64,000 nucleotides of DNA from Amphiura filiformis. Lineage: Eukaryota > Echinodermata > Ophiuroidea > Amphilepidida > Amphiuridae. The translations under genes were made by a program, and so were the position numbers. Position 1 is the first letter of the stretch; the number at the start of each line of letters is the position of its first letter. The stretch is from NCBI RefSeq assembly GCF_039555335.1, contig NC_092628.1, positions 79,176,713-79,240,712 of the forward strand. The letters run 5' to 3'. Below the pieces are notes generated by a model. The model had not been told where the DNA came from and made no database searches. It saw only the letters and a list, made by a program, of their open reading frames with translations. This document shows, piece by piece, positions 49,482 through 62,701 of the stretch.

Positions 49482-51034
49482 GGTCAGTCTTCCAGGTTAA
49501 CCGGAGTATAAAAGTTAGTTTGTTTGATATTTTACTGGGAGAGCAAGGCATTTTGTCAACTCAACCAATCTTGTTAGCCTGTGGAGCATCCAGGAGTGTT
49601 GGAAGTGCACATCCAGGTGCTTGTGGATAAGCATGCCCTGCTTCCTGTACATGAACTTGAACTATCAACAAATATACATCACAGTGGGTAATGCCTGTTT
49701 AGAGACCCACTCCCCCAATTTGATCAGCTTTGCAAACTTTTTGGTGTAGAGCTAAATACCTGTATTATTATACATCTAATAGCATACCGATACCACAAAT
49801 ACAGAGAGTACATAGTATACCCTCAGTCTATCTCTTAGGTCAACATGTTACGTATGCCTCTTCAGGGTACTAAAGTATAGCATTAATGTGCAAGGTGGAT
49901 TAGTAATGTTGATGTCAGACCCAAAATTGTTTCTCCTTTGGTAAAGTCAAGGAAATATCAAGTTAGTTACCTCTCATTGCTGGTCAAGTTTTGCATGCAC
50001 TCTCTTTAATGTTTAAATAATACCTCCTAGCATTTATACATACAGTATGTGCCAATGAATGTGACATTCAGAAAAGATATGGATCTACAAAATATTACCT
50101 TGCATGTTGGTCTGCATGGGAAAGTAAGGCATGCATTATGTTGGCTCAGGTGGATCAAACATTGTTGTCACCATTGAATTAGACAGTTGCTTATGGAGGG
50201 GCAGATAGTGTACCACTGGATTATTATACAATGCACATAGCATGGCAGTAGTTTGAATTGTGTCCCCTAAACCTCCCTTATGTGATTGCGTTCAAAATAA
50301 ATGGCAAATTCTCTAGATGTTGGAAATATGCAGGTTTATATATTACCAAAACAAGCTTCAATTTGGAGTGTCTACTTGTTTATGATAGTGTGTGTAATGC
50401 TTTGCTGTGCAATGCTAATTACTACATGCACAAAGTTTGTAATGTTTATACTTGAACTTGGTCAATATTGTCACTAGATTTGTGGCTTTTTTAAATCAAA
50501 AATATATTGCTTAACTGATTTTAGTCTATAGGGCCTATGCAAGTCCACAATTTCATGATTTCCACAGCGTAATGTATGTTGCTATACAAAGTACAAGTTC
50601 TCCTGATCTGGTTTCTTTGGTTTTAATTTGAACACCATGGTATGTCATTAAGATGGTAAGAGCCAAAATATACATGTAGTATGTTTTAGTAGTCAGATAC
50701 TTAAATTGTGACTTTAAGAAATACGTAGGTACCTTTTATGTCATTTTGTCATCTTGTAAGGCAGAAACATTTTTGAGACTCAGTGCAATTAGTTTAAATT
50801 GAAAAGAAATGGACAAACAGACACTAAGACTCAAATTTTTTGAAAAGTCATCATATAATGGCATCATCTTGACTAGTCGCTATAGCAACGGATGAGATGG
50901 CTGATTTAGCTGCAGGGTTTGGTTGGAGCTACCCAGCACTCCCATTTTAGGTAGTCTAGACTTCCTGGAGGTACCTGTGTGCAGTTGTCAAGTGCAGACA
51001 GGCTATACAACTTTTGCAAATAGTTTGACGCCAT

Positions 51035-51480
51035 TTTGAAATGGACAAGTCACTTGTTACGAGTTTGAGCAAATGTACATTAGACTAGGTTACTCATGGA
51101 GGGGCAAATAGTGTACTATAGCGGGAGCATGGTGGCCGAGCAGAACGGGCTCCGACTCATAATCGGAAGGTTGCGGGTTCGAGCCATGGCAACGCCTTCG
51201 TGTTGTGCCCTTGAGTAAGGTACTTAATCTTGATTACTCCTCTCCACCCAGGTGTATAAATGGGTACCGGCATTCTTAAATGCTGGGATGATTACAGACT
51301 CGCTGTAGAAGAGGTGTAGCGATCCCCCTATAGCAACATGGAGGAGTCTGGCCCAATCGCCAATGAAAGAGAGATGGGCACTCCGATCACTGTTTATATA
51401 CAGGATCGCCTCCTTTACCTTTTTACCTTTACCTTTGAAATGGACATGGCACTTGTTACGAGTTTGAGCAAATGTACATT
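51035..51480. repeat. 47-bp direct repeats flanking the SINE
   Basis: 51035-51081 and 51434-51480 both read TTTGAAATGGACA, then CACTTGTTACGAGTTTGAGC and AAATGTACATT, with two differences. The SINE and 39 bp of other DNA lie between. Confidence 0.8.
51121..51436 (+). mobile_element. tRNA-derived SINE
   Basis: The head resembles a tRNA: GTGGCCGAGCAG (A box), a CCGA-CTCATAA-TCGG anticodon arm with CAT, and GGTTCGAGCC (B box). A body follows with TTGAGTAAGGTACTTAAT and CTCCTCTCCACCCAGGTGTA, and a tail of TTTACC repeats. The body block is shared in part with the SINE at 62721-63013. Confidence 0.85.
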
Positions 51481-51887
51481 GTATTGTGTGATATTAAGAT
51501 ATCACTTTGTAAAAGTGTACTTACTTGCATTGTATTGGTGTCTCTGCTATTGGGTATCTGTATCCATATATTAGAGATGAAATGTTAATGATTGGCAGTT
51601 TAAGTATTTCAAGCTTTAACTATAGGTACAATATTCCAGGATGGCAGCTCCTGCCTCTGTGGGATGCTGGCTGGTGTGATATGTGAGATTTCGAGGCAGT
51701 TATTGCACATTTTGTCAGATATTGTCCTTATGCTTATGGTCTCAGTTTGATAATATAAGTAACTTCCTTTAAACGAACAAGGGAAGAGGCTTACGCATCA
51801 TTCACTGCAACATAGAAACATTCAAACATAACAAACTAGTGTGCAAGATCAAATTAATGATGCTTAATCGTTATTCTTAATATATCA

Positions 51888-51999
51888 ATATACAGGGGAA
51901 AGAAGAATCACGCATCGCACACTAGCACAATAAAAGTGAATTTAATTATGTTTGATTGTGCTAGTGTTAGATGCATGATTCTTTTTTCCCCTGTATAAC
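51888..51999. mobile_element. ~110-bp hairpin MITE
   Basis: ATACAGGGGAAAGAAGAATC on the left and GATTCTTTTTTCCCCTGTAT on the right, with ACTAGCACAAT/ATTGTGCTAGT closing on a ~23 bp loop. Confidence 0.8.
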
Positions 52000-52969
52000 T
52001 TCCTTTAGTTTGCATTTGTAATCTTATGGCATTTTAACAGCAAGATACATGTACAAAAATGAACTGATGGACCAAAAACAAAACAAAAATAGTACACTAT
52101 CAAAAATTTGTATGTTTTATATTAAAAATGTAACTCAAACAAAATGGACCAAATCAGGAGCTTCCAATTTGTGCAACTTTAGTGCTGTAAGAATTTTTTT
52201 CAGCTTCGGTTTCATAAAAGCACATTTATATAAATTGAACAACGTTTTTCAAGTATTTTATTGAATTACAAGTCTCCCAGTACTAAACTGATGTTTGTAG
52301 GATTTGTGTGTGCTATACTATCATTAATGTGTCATTTCATAGCTTTGGTTTGCCTGAACAGAGTTTCTAGAAATATCAGAAATTTGCAAGTTTATCGAGG
52401 TTGCACAAATAAAGTGAATACTGATGCATGTTTGGTGATGACAGGTTCTGAATTATGGAATGTAAAAACACAAAATCACAAATTCTAAAAAATATAAACT
52501 TGTATAGTTCAAGTTGTGAGTTTGCACTTGTCATTAGGGGCAGCATCTTAGCATCTATTGATATTTTTTGTCTGGTGGTGAAAACGATAAGCATATGGAA
52601 AGCAACGAGAAACAAAGTGATAATTTGCAAGGTGCCAGACAAGTAACCATAAGCTTAACTCAGCTATACGCATAACAGGTGATCACTTATAGGAATCAAA
52701 TGATATCAGGTCATTGGTATGTGCCTGGGTCGCTGTACAGCTTAGGTAACTTCATAGTATGCATGCTGTTGACGGCATTTGAAGACCAAGGGACGCCACG
52801 CATTGAGCGGCTTGATATAGCAAATGATGTGGCCCTTTGGGAGGATCCTGCAACTTAAAGGAGAATATGCATTATATTAGGGCATGGAGGTGAACTTGTA
52901 TAATTTGGGAATTATGCTAGGGCTCAAAATAGATGAGGGCTAAGGGCAATTTCCCCCATAACCCCAAAA

Positions 52970-53134
52970 TAGCCCTTGAAAATTAAATTATAAAGACCAT
53001 TTTTAATCAAAAGTAGCCCCAGAAAAAAAATTTGCGGCTTGTTTCTCAAAATTAATATTGGTAATTAGCCCCCCGACAGTAGCCCTGAAAGTTAAATTAC
53101 GAGAGTAATTTTTTTCAAAAGTAGCTCCGGAAAT
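52970..53134. repeat. Two-copy ~111-bp tandem repeat
   Basis: AGCCCTTGAAAATTAAATTA..CAAAAGTAGCCCCAGAAA recurs as AGCCCTGAAAGTTAAATTAC..CAAAAGTAGCTCCGGAAA. Confidence 0.65.
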
Positions 53135-54067
53135 ATAAAGCACAGAATCATCATCACGTAAGCTTGTATTTGCTTGTATTGTATGGGATTTAGGAATGGT
53201 AATGCTTGCATCAGGGAACAACACTATTGTGAAAAATGATGTTGTATTGGACGAGATTTAGCAAATTGTTGTGGATATACCATTCACTGTAATAGGCATG
53301 CATTGCTTGTAGGACAAAAGTATTATATGAATGACCTAATGCATCTTAAGTGTTGATCTACTGGCCAGAGAACAGATGCATATAAATTCAGTACAAGAAA
53401 GAGAAAGTCTTAACTTTACTTTATACAACTTTTTGTAGAAGTTGTAGTAACCAGTGTATGGTATCTATCAGCCTTCAAACCTGGAACTGTCACTCCATTG
53501 TTGTATGACTATTTCAAGAATTACGAGCTATAATGCATGTGATTTCAATTTTCGTTTTTGCTAAACCCAAAGAAACGGTCCAAATTCAATTTATCAGATT
53601 TAATGAATGATTTACACAAAAAGGTGATTTAATTTAGGCCAGTAGAAAAGAGACAAAAAGAAAAACAATAAGAATAGTGTTGCTTGTCATCCTGAATGGT
53701 AATCAAGCCTGACAGACGTGTTTACCCCCTCTATCCTTCCTTATTCCCTGATGCATTTAATAATCATAATTATAACCAGCTTGCTCCGCACTGAATCACC
53801 CATTAGTGATCTATAACAAAGATTATGAAACTGCAAATTTGCTCATTTACTCTCGAGTTCAGAACCCTCGTTGATAATATGTAGTGTCAAATTTTCATCA
53901 AAATATTTGTGGAAAAAGTGTTGAAGTTGACACCTTTTAGCTATTTTCCACCGACCACATATGGATGTGATATAGGTGATTTCCTTTTGATTCTACTTGG
54001 GTAATGTTATGTTATAATTGGGATATGGCCATTGCTCAGGTTGGGAAATTAACATCTTAAAACTAAC

Positions 54068-54390
54068 TGACGAATCAGTGATTCGTCAGTGCACTGGCTC
54101 CAAAACTCTTAATCTTGTAATTAATTTTTTGTGAAATCATAGTGTTTTGGGGCAGTCAATCTTAGTATGTTTCGTAACTTGATTTTAGCTTGTCATTGGA
54201 AATGATGATGATGAAGATGAAGTCACTGGCTTTTTTTGAGATGTGGCTCCAAAATTCTAATCTTGTAATTAATTTTAGTGTGAAATCAGAGTGTTTTAGA
54301 CAGTTGATCTGGGTATGTTTCATAACTTCATTTTAGCTTGTCATTGTATGTGATTATGATGGAGTCACTAGTTTTTTCCAAAACTGTTTA
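54068..54390. repeat. Perfect short palindrome plus ~150-bp tandem duplication
   Basis: ACTGACGAATCA and its complement adjoin near 54068-54092. Then two units share GTGGCTCCAAAA-like, TCTTGTAATTAATTTT, GTATGTTTC and TTTTAGCTTGTCATTG blocks. Confidence 0.75.
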
Positions 54391-55924
54391 GATTTTTAAG
54401 TCACTGTTAAAGTATGTCACTTCAATGTATTGGATGCTTTGTATTTGGCACTATGTACAGTGGAGAAATTTCACATGCAGATGCTGTCAAAGATACATGT
54501 ACCATGAGCAGAGTTGGTCATACTGCTGTTTCTGTTTAACTGCCCTGCGCAAAATCAAATGTGGTGCCCCCACAGAAACATTTGCCGGATTTATTTATTA
54601 CATCTTGTTGCTTTTGTGCTCAATTTACCAAATATATACTTCATAGTTCTAAACAAAATTTTAGATATTAAAATACCTTACTACTATCAAAGTCGGCACA
54701 GTGTGTGCGTCCGCGTCGGTACTTTGTACTTCAGAGTAGACAGACTGTACTTAGGGTGTTTTGAGTGTCTATAAATGAATATGTTCTTTTGCAATGTGTT
54801 TAAGTGACCAAAGAATAATAGGCATTAATGATCAACTGGTATGGGGAAAAGTGGTATTTGTTATATTTTTCTCAGCTATTTTTTTCATTTAAGTTGACTT
54901 ACCAAGTGTGTTTGGAATGGAACAAATTAATGTAGCTCAAAATTGCAAGTTCTACAGTAAACTAAAAAAAATCCACAAAGTAAAATGATCGCAAACTGAT
55001 CAAAAAGAAAACCTACGTTCAGGGAAGCTACCTGTATCTCTACCCCACTTGTTATATTTAAGTAATTCTATAGCCTCTACCAGATATGTGCTACCAGTTT
55101 TACTATGATTTTCTTCCCAAAATAAAAATGCAGTGAGGTTATCATGAGAAGTGAGCAGTGAATTCAACACAATTGCAAAGTTGGTTATTATTTGTGTTTG
55201 TAGTTTTTAGCATTTTATATCTAACTAAGCCTTCTTTACATTCCGACAACTAACAAAAAAGTTTCATTGGAAACAGAATGATCCGTCAACAGCATCTTAC
55301 TTGTGGTAACATACCTGCAGTCATTATCACCGTACCACATTTTGAATGCAATTCCACTCGGTTTCCGTGTTTTGCTTTTCGCGCGACAACTGACAAGCGC
55401 CATGAGCCTAGTGATGGGGCCAAGCTGTCACACAGGGTTGATTGACAGGGGAGACAAGGATATAATAGCTTTGGCTGTGGGGGTGATGTCATTGTACACA
55501 ATGAGTCATAAGTGTTAATTTAGAGTGGCAGAAATTCCCCAGCATAGAGAGAGACAGGTATCTGCATTGGTATTTAGGTTATGAATAGTTCAAGGAAATT
55601 AATTCGAGGTTTGTAACCTAACTAGCTATATTAGAAAGAAACCTGTCCATACTTTGGTTTCCCCTCAAGTTTGGTAGTGACATTGACCCTCCAAAGGGAT
55701 CCACCATCTTGCTCCCAATATGAGGTTCTCCCTGCTAATGCATGCACAAAAATGCATTTTTGTTATTCGCGCTTTTCTAGACCGGTTTTCTAGCAACACC
55801 AGAAGGCTTTTGCAAAGCATATGTGATAATTAGGCATGCGTATGAAAGGGCTAGGTTCAAACAACACAAACTTTGTTCATAGAATCTCACTTTAAGATGA
55901 CTGTGCAAAGGGTCAATAGGTCAG

Positions 55925-56075
55925 CGTTCGAAATAGGGCCGGTCAGCCGGCCATTGGCCTGTAACTTTTTGGCCTGGCCGGTAACTTTTCTGACTGGCAT
56001 CTAGTTGCCGCCCGGCTGGCCGGGTAACTTTTAAGGTCAAGCCCGGCTGGCCTGTAACTTTTTGAGGCATATTTC
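55925..56075. repeat. GC-rich minisatellite
   Basis: About four units of GGCCGGTAACTTTT-type sequence with CCGGCTGGCC. It stands out from the AT-rich background. Confidence 0.7.
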
Positions 56076-56610
56076 GAACACTGCAATAGGTGTATGCAGT
56101 ATCAAAGCACACCTGCAACCTACACATACAAGGGCAGTTGTCAACATGCTTGCGGCATAACAGTGTAAAGTCATTAACGTCACAACCAAATTTTGAGGAG
56201 AAGTATAGATAGTCTGTGAACATCCTGATGAGTGAATTGAGGTAATTTCATGCAATAGAATAGAGAACAATTGAAGAATATGACAAACCACTCCAGGCAT
56301 ACACTGTAATGCTAATTAAAAACCCAAATCTCTTGACCCACCTGCTAATTCCAACCCTAATCCTATGCTTAATTAGGACATCTAATACTTAGCCTAATCC
56401 TAGAAACTGCCCTTCAATTGAAGGGTATTGAAATTGATCTAGACCCATTTCATTGTATCTGTAAAAATGATGCAAATTTAGAAATATTCCAGCTCTGTCT
56501 ATTGTGAATTAAAGTATTGGTTATGTTATTAGTAATTTACAGAACAAAAAATGTAAATCTTTTATCTTAAATTCTGAAATTCAGATCATGCACAGCATCT
56601 TGGGGTGGGA

Positions 56611-56937
56611 TAAACTGGTTAATTATGTTAGCCAAATCCAATAAATATTACTCACGGAACTGAGCTTTCACCATCTTGGCTGATGGCTTGATCACAGATG
56701 AACTGGTCCACAAAAAGGGCAAGAACTCACTCAACCGCGACGAGGGTGCGTACTTTCTAGATCATGTATATGACCCACTGCTTAAATCAACATCACTTCC
56801 GGATAACGAGGATGCGTCTTTTCAAGGCGGAAAAGCAGTGGACCAGTTCATCTGTGATCAAGCCACCAGACAAGATGGCGAAAGCTCAGTTCCATGAGTA
56901 ATATTTATTGGATTTGGCTAACATAATTAACCAGTTT
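56611..56937. mobile_element. Foldback element with ~100-bp perfect-looking arms
   Basis: AAACTGGTTAATTATGTTAG on the left is mirrored by CTAACATAATTAACCAGTTT on the right. The arms continue through CACCATCTTGGCTGATGG-type sequence. A 73-codon frame from 56676 spans the centre. Confidence 0.85.
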
Positions 56938-58345
56938 ATGATCTCAACAATCCTACCAAATGAATCTCTTTGCTGATCTTGGGGTGGGGTTGAGGATGTA
57001 TTACAGGCCTCATTGAACTTTCTGTCACCTCCTTCTTGCTCTTCATTTTTGTCTATGTTTTGAGCTTCAAAATAAAGTTGATCATAGGATTATTGAAATC
57101 TCCAAGAAGGTACATCTAAAAATGTTGGCCAAGTTGAACAAAAACCAATTCCATAATTCCTATAAAATAGACTTCATAATAAAAGGAAAAAAATATAGAT
57201 TACTATTATTGTTTCACCTGCATGATACATTCAGCTATTTTCAATGCCTTATTTTTAGTATCGCAAAATGTCGGATATGGTAATTTAAGCCATACGGGCT
57301 CACCTATTATAAGGAAGTAATTGCATAATTGACTTCACCTTTTGAAATTTTTGGAATTCCCTTGAAGTATTATCCAGTACTATGCCACCTAATGCACCTT
57401 AATTGGTCCTGTCAAACAGTGAGTTTATGACTTAGCACTCCTGTCATTCAACATTATGCACAGAATCAGCTGGGGGAAGGGGGCAGTCTGTGCGCGGGCT
57501 CTCTCGTACCCCCAGTGTACGCCTGTCAAGCATTCCACCGGGCAAGCGACTCACCAGTGCAGATTTGAGTGGAGTCGTAATGATTTCTTAGCGCAGCCTA
57601 CTTGGTATGACACATGATGTATCAATAATAGGCTGTGACACCGAGCAGAGCCTCCATGAGCCCTGCGTAAACTAACTTCTGTAGTTCTTAATAGTCTCAA
57701 TGTGTAAATCCAGGATTAAAAACACCAGTGTGGCAACATGCCAGTGTGGGCTTTCCTATGAACTGTACTCACTCCCTCTGCATGATTCGTGGACTGATGC
57801 ATGCATCGTAAGCTAGACGTTGAGTGATTTTATATGGCTTGTTCAGTTTGTGATGCTTGTCTATTAAGACATCCTGTTACATGTTATATGTTAATTACCA
57901 TTTGGGGAACAAAGTCCAGGCAGGCCTATGTTTATCAATTGAATTTTGTGTGCATATGGTGTGCACAAGGTGTTTGGTGGGCTCAATCCGAAATAAGAAC
58001 CCCTCAGCTTTGTCATGTACACTTAATAGGTAACAGTTAAAAATTGGTATCAAATATTGGTAGTATACTTTGTAGCAATTTGATAAAAAGTACTTTTTAT
58101 GAGATGAATGGTATCTATATTCATAAAAATGATAAAATATTGTGTTTCTTGAATAGCAAATATACTATAGTTTGGTTGTATGCTATTTCTATTTCAGTAG
58201 AAATTGTAACAGATACACCCTACAAACTATGACAGATGTTACAAATCTACATTGAAATTTGCAGTTTCAAAAATTTGTTATATTTGGTTTGAAAAATTGA
58301 TTTATGTAGAGTTAAATCATAGAATGATTTTATGTTTCTTCTTCA

Positions 58346-58441
58346 GGTCGTACTGTAAGTCGTAAACTCTTTCTTAATAGGGGGAAAAGAAAGACACACA
58401 GTATAAATTTGGTATCGTCTGATGAATCAACCTCCACTTAA
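58346..58441 (+). other. Possible orphan terminal coding exon
   Basis: A TTTCTTCTTCAG acceptor is followed by a frame, open only if the upstream exon ends in phase 1, that encodes RTVSRKLFLNRGKRKTHS and then a Ser/Thr-rich end before TAA. It looks protein-like, but DYM exon 9 ends in phase 0, so it does not continue dymeclin. No upstream partner exon was found. Confidence 0.25.
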
Positions 58442-58861
58442 GATAAATCACTAAAAACTGGGGAGCATCACAAGTCCTGATATTGATCTCCTGAGTCATG
58501 TGACAGACAATTTATGGAAACAAGTGTATTTTTGCCATCAACCATAGTAAACAGGTGCATTCTGCTGGCGCATACATTGGCAATGTTAGTTGAAGCATTG
58601 TGACAGTGCATAAATTCTGGCTTTCCACTTTGCCGACATTACTGTCAAATGAAATTTTACCAACGCAATAACTAGTTGTTGGATTTACAGTAGCAATGCA
58701 TAGCTGGATTTGGAAGGAGCAATATCACAGTTTACTCAAGGGATGCAAGCCTATATGATATGTGGAAAAGTTCTATTAATGGTTCTATTTTTAATTTTCA
58801 TGAAAATTGGCAATTATAAAGCTGTAATTGAGTCTTATTTATCAGTTTTCTTTAAATAGGA

Positions 58862-58911
58862 TTCCTTCTTCATCCGATAAGTCCCATCCTTCTTCATCCG
58901 ATAAGTCCCAT
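58862..58911. repeat. Two-copy 25-bp tandem repeat
   Basis: CCTTCTTCATCCGATAAGTC plus CCAT, twice in a row. Confidence 0.85.
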
Positions 58912-59383
58912 CTATCCCAAACACAACAAAGTTTTACAATTTGCCTGTAGCATGTTTGATACGTACCTACTGGTAGCGTGACCAAGTTAGACTCCTGGTC
59001 ACTCAATCTGTGTGAGTCAGTAGACCATTAGTCTACTACCAGTTGCTTACTGTATGGCCACTAAATTAAGCAGCGGAGTGACAACACCAAGCTTATCCAA
59101 CCCACAAGCCAGCCAGGCAGCCAGTCGACTTGCTCAGGCTATCACACTGCCCTACTTAATGATGACTTAGTTTTACATATCAAGCCAACATAGACTCAGT
59201 GTCCAAGGCTGAGTCAAAGTCCGAGACCTACTGTCCACTTTGAAGGCGTAGCCTAAGACGTGGGATCAGGCTTGTCTAGCAGAGTCTTAAACTAATATTT
59301 TGCTTGAGATACAATTGTTGAGACATTTGACCTTACAGAAGATTGATATAATTCCAAACTTGATTTGAGTTTATCTCTATCAA

Positions 59384-59760
59384 CATACTGAGGATGATCA
59401 AAATCATTGCATACATGTATACAAAATCAATTTCAGATGTCAAATTTAATTTATTTCTTTTCTGCTCTTTTTCAGATAAAAAAATGCAGGTTTATGTTTT
59501 TCTATATCACATACTGAGGAATGCTAATATCTTTGTATACAAGTGTCAATTTCGCTAGACCAATTCAATTTCCTTCTTTCCTTCTCTTTAATAAAAAAAA
59601 ATGAAATTCAATTTTATTCTTTTCTGTTTCTGTCACAAAAATCACACTTTCAAGTTTTAATTTCGCCGTGAACATTTAACATACTGAGAAATGTCAAAAT
59701 CTTACCATGCGAATGTCAATATCAGATGTCAAATGCAATTCCTTTCTTTTTCAGAAACAA
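59384..59760. repeat. Three-copy degenerate tandem repeat, ~125-170 bp
   Basis: Each unit starts ACATACTGAG, passes a TGTCAAT/TCAGATGTCAAAT block and ends in a pyrimidine tract with TTTTCAGA or similar. Confidence 0.65.
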
Positions 59761-60189
59761 AAACATATAATAACTTCATGTCTTTAAATCTTTGTAAAAA
59801 AAAAAAATTCAAGCAAATATGACGAGCATTGGTTACTTGATATAAAATGTATATGTTGTAAAGAAAAAAAGAGATTGCATATTTCACACATTTTGTGACT
59901 ATGGATCCTGGAGACATATGAAACACATTAAAGCCCTTTCAATAAGCTCATAATTCATAATTTACCTCATTGACAAGAATAGAAAATCACAATTGTTGAC
60001 TTCCGTCAAACATTTCCTGTACCAGTAATGTGATGTTCAACAAAATAAGATACTGTCAAAGTACAGTGATGCTTTGTGCAAAATATATTAAAACTATAAG
60101 CAAGTTAACACTGTCATTTTGCTACTTCTATGTCAGTGCTTTCTTAAAGGCACTACCACTGATGCCTGCAAAAATATTAAAATAATTTA

Positions 60190-60735
60190 GGGAACAAACC
60201 AAAACTTTGATGAAATCCTATAAACGAAAGTCCTTTTATTCAGGGAGGAGTCAAAAGGTTTGATTACATTTGTAAAAAACAAGTTAAAATATTGTTCAAA
60301 GTCATACTTACGTTGGAGCAGGGGTTCAGACGTCTAACAAAAGCCCATTCATTTGTAGAACTTCAAACTTTTGGGTTGTTCCCTTAGGAATGGCTTGAAA
60401 GTGAATGATAAGTCATTAAAATAGTCATGAGGTGTTTTTTCATATAAAATATTGGCAATAGGAAAACAACAGCAGTGTTGATAAATAAACTTGTAATTCA
60501 GGAAAGGAAACAAACCAAAAGTTTGGTGACATCCTATAAATGAAAGTACTTTCATTAGAAGGCTGACGCCCTCCCTTCCTCCCTGTAATGTAAGTTTTAA
60601 ATATTGAAATTTCCAACCCCAAAAGATCAATTTTGACTGATATTTTGACTAGTTTTTTCAATCGTAATCACATTTTTTGACCCCCTCGTTTCATTTATAG
60701 GACATCATCAAACTTTTGGTTTATTTCCTAACTAG
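60190..60735. repeat. Direct and inverted copies of a ~50-bp block
   Basis: GGAACAAACCAAAACTTTGA..CCTATAAACGAAAGT (60190) recurs directly at 60503 and inverted at 60688-60735. Confidence 0.7.
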
Positions 60736-61149
60736 TCTTTTTTATCTCAATTACATAGGCCTAATTAATAACTTCAACACTTGTCTTCCATTTGCATTTT
60801 GTTCTCGGAATTGGCATAAATTTCACATCACAAAGCACCATGCTGCATTTATGAAAACAATGTTTCTGAAGTAACATGTTTGACAATATCAAAACTGAAA
60901 AAATGAAGAGCTAACTAATTATAGCTTAAGTGGCTTACCAAAAAGTACAATGTAATAGAGGAGCCATGTTCAATGTGCTTCTTGTTGCAATGACTCAAAG
61001 GACATGTGTTTGGGCTCAAACTGTGCCGCCATGTGCAATATGGTTTGGGAATTAATATTTGTTGTCTCTTCAACATGTGCTGCAAAATGAAAAGATATCA
61101 AAATATGTGATATTATTTTTGTCATCTGCCAAACAGAAGTTACAATTAC

Positions 61150-61437
61150 TTAAAGGTCCGTAACCCGATCGACAGCATCATCCCCCCAATTTTTTTCATT
61201 GTTGATGAGTTTTTGGTATGATACAATAGATTATATTTTTCTCATTACCATCCTGAAATTTGGCGATCCAATTCGATGTATTTCCGGAGAAATCATGAAA
61301 AACATGCTAATTATGGTATACCACTTTTTACCACTTCTTGTTTTCTCACATAGATGCATAAAGGGGACGATATTTGAAATTGTATGTAAGTTTGAAGACA
61401 ATTCATATCCTAAACCGATAGGGTTACCCCCCTTTAA
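61150..61437. mobile_element. TTAA-bounded TIR element, short copy
   Basis: TTAA, AGGTCCGTAACCCGATCG at the left; CGATAGGGTTACCCCCCT, TTAA at the right. It matches both ends of 41466-42241 but lacks about 490 bp of the interior. Confidence 0.8.
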
Positions 61438-62701
61438 CCAACCTATTCCTATGTTTGATGGAACTCTTTGTATATCTGACCAGTAGCCTACTGGACAATC
61501 ACCCCATGTTCAAAGCTCTCATGTTCATTAAAACTTGAAACTCAATTTGAAGCTATACTTGGCCGAAGCGCCAGGCGATAATCTTGTAATACAGTTTGTG
61601 AACCCATGCGGATCAACGAGTCAAACCTAATTACTGTGTGGATGCTGGTAAGGCATTGCTAATGTGATATCATTGTTAGAGAGATTTTATTATAAAAATA
61701 AGGGTCCAGAATGATTTTGTGTCTTTGGCCTTTGTAAATGATATGAGATACACTACCAGATTCAAATTGCTGTTGCCCCAGAGGTACACTGCCAACGCAG
61801 CTACTTCATTGGTACTCTAGAGTACTTCTGTTCTAGAGTACACACTCCGGAATCAGAAGTACAGTACACACAGTGGACCGGTGCTGTTTTGGTCCTTAAA
61901 TAAGATGTTTGAGGAACAAGGATGTACTGAGTAGTAAATGTGAAGATGGGCACTACTCTTTCATATGAGGCTCTACATAATTGTGTCAGTCACACTGTGT
62001 TGACACTGGTCATCATATCTTGGCAGTAGGCCTAGTCATTGAATTACAGATTGCAGAGCCCACCTCAGGGAAGCCTATGAAGATTTATCTTAAAATGTTT
62101 GCTCTTTCAATTTTAAGATTTTGATACTAGATGCTGTGTATAGGTACAGGATTGTTTCAATAAGAGAAATAAGTTGGTATCTTATTGTCTAGTCTCACTG
62201 AGACTACCCATACCAATTTAGTTCATCCTTTTAAATTCATGTGATCCACATGTCCAGGTCATCGCCAAATATCCTGGAATTGAGAGGAGTTTCCCAAGAA
62301 CCACTGAACAGACTCTGGGAATGTTTTTTTCTTATATAACTGAATGCATTTTGTGTAGATTTTCAGTTTAACAGCAGATGTAAAGGGTTAATAAGACAAG
62401 ATAATATGGAGGCAGGGTGAATTAGTGCTAAATGACCCTCAATGAAAACTTGATAGAAAGTGGAAATGAGAGGTGATTAATGTTGTGATTAGTGATTCAA
62501 ATATTTTGGCACCTTTGGTTAATCGCCTGTAACTCAATTTTGCCTAGATTCTGACCAAATTAACCAGCCTGGTATTGGAACCTGTCTAAATAGCTATATT
62601 TGTGGAGTGACATACCATCAGGTTGGCCTGTGCGTTTGCTGGTGTCCACATGCTGCAGGAGACTCTGGCCTGTGCTTGTGATTCAAGTTCTTAATTGTAA
62701 T

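Noticed and set aside
51121-51195. Functional tRNA-Met gene
   Set aside because: The anticodon arm is readable, but the acceptor and T stems do not pair and a SINE body follows.
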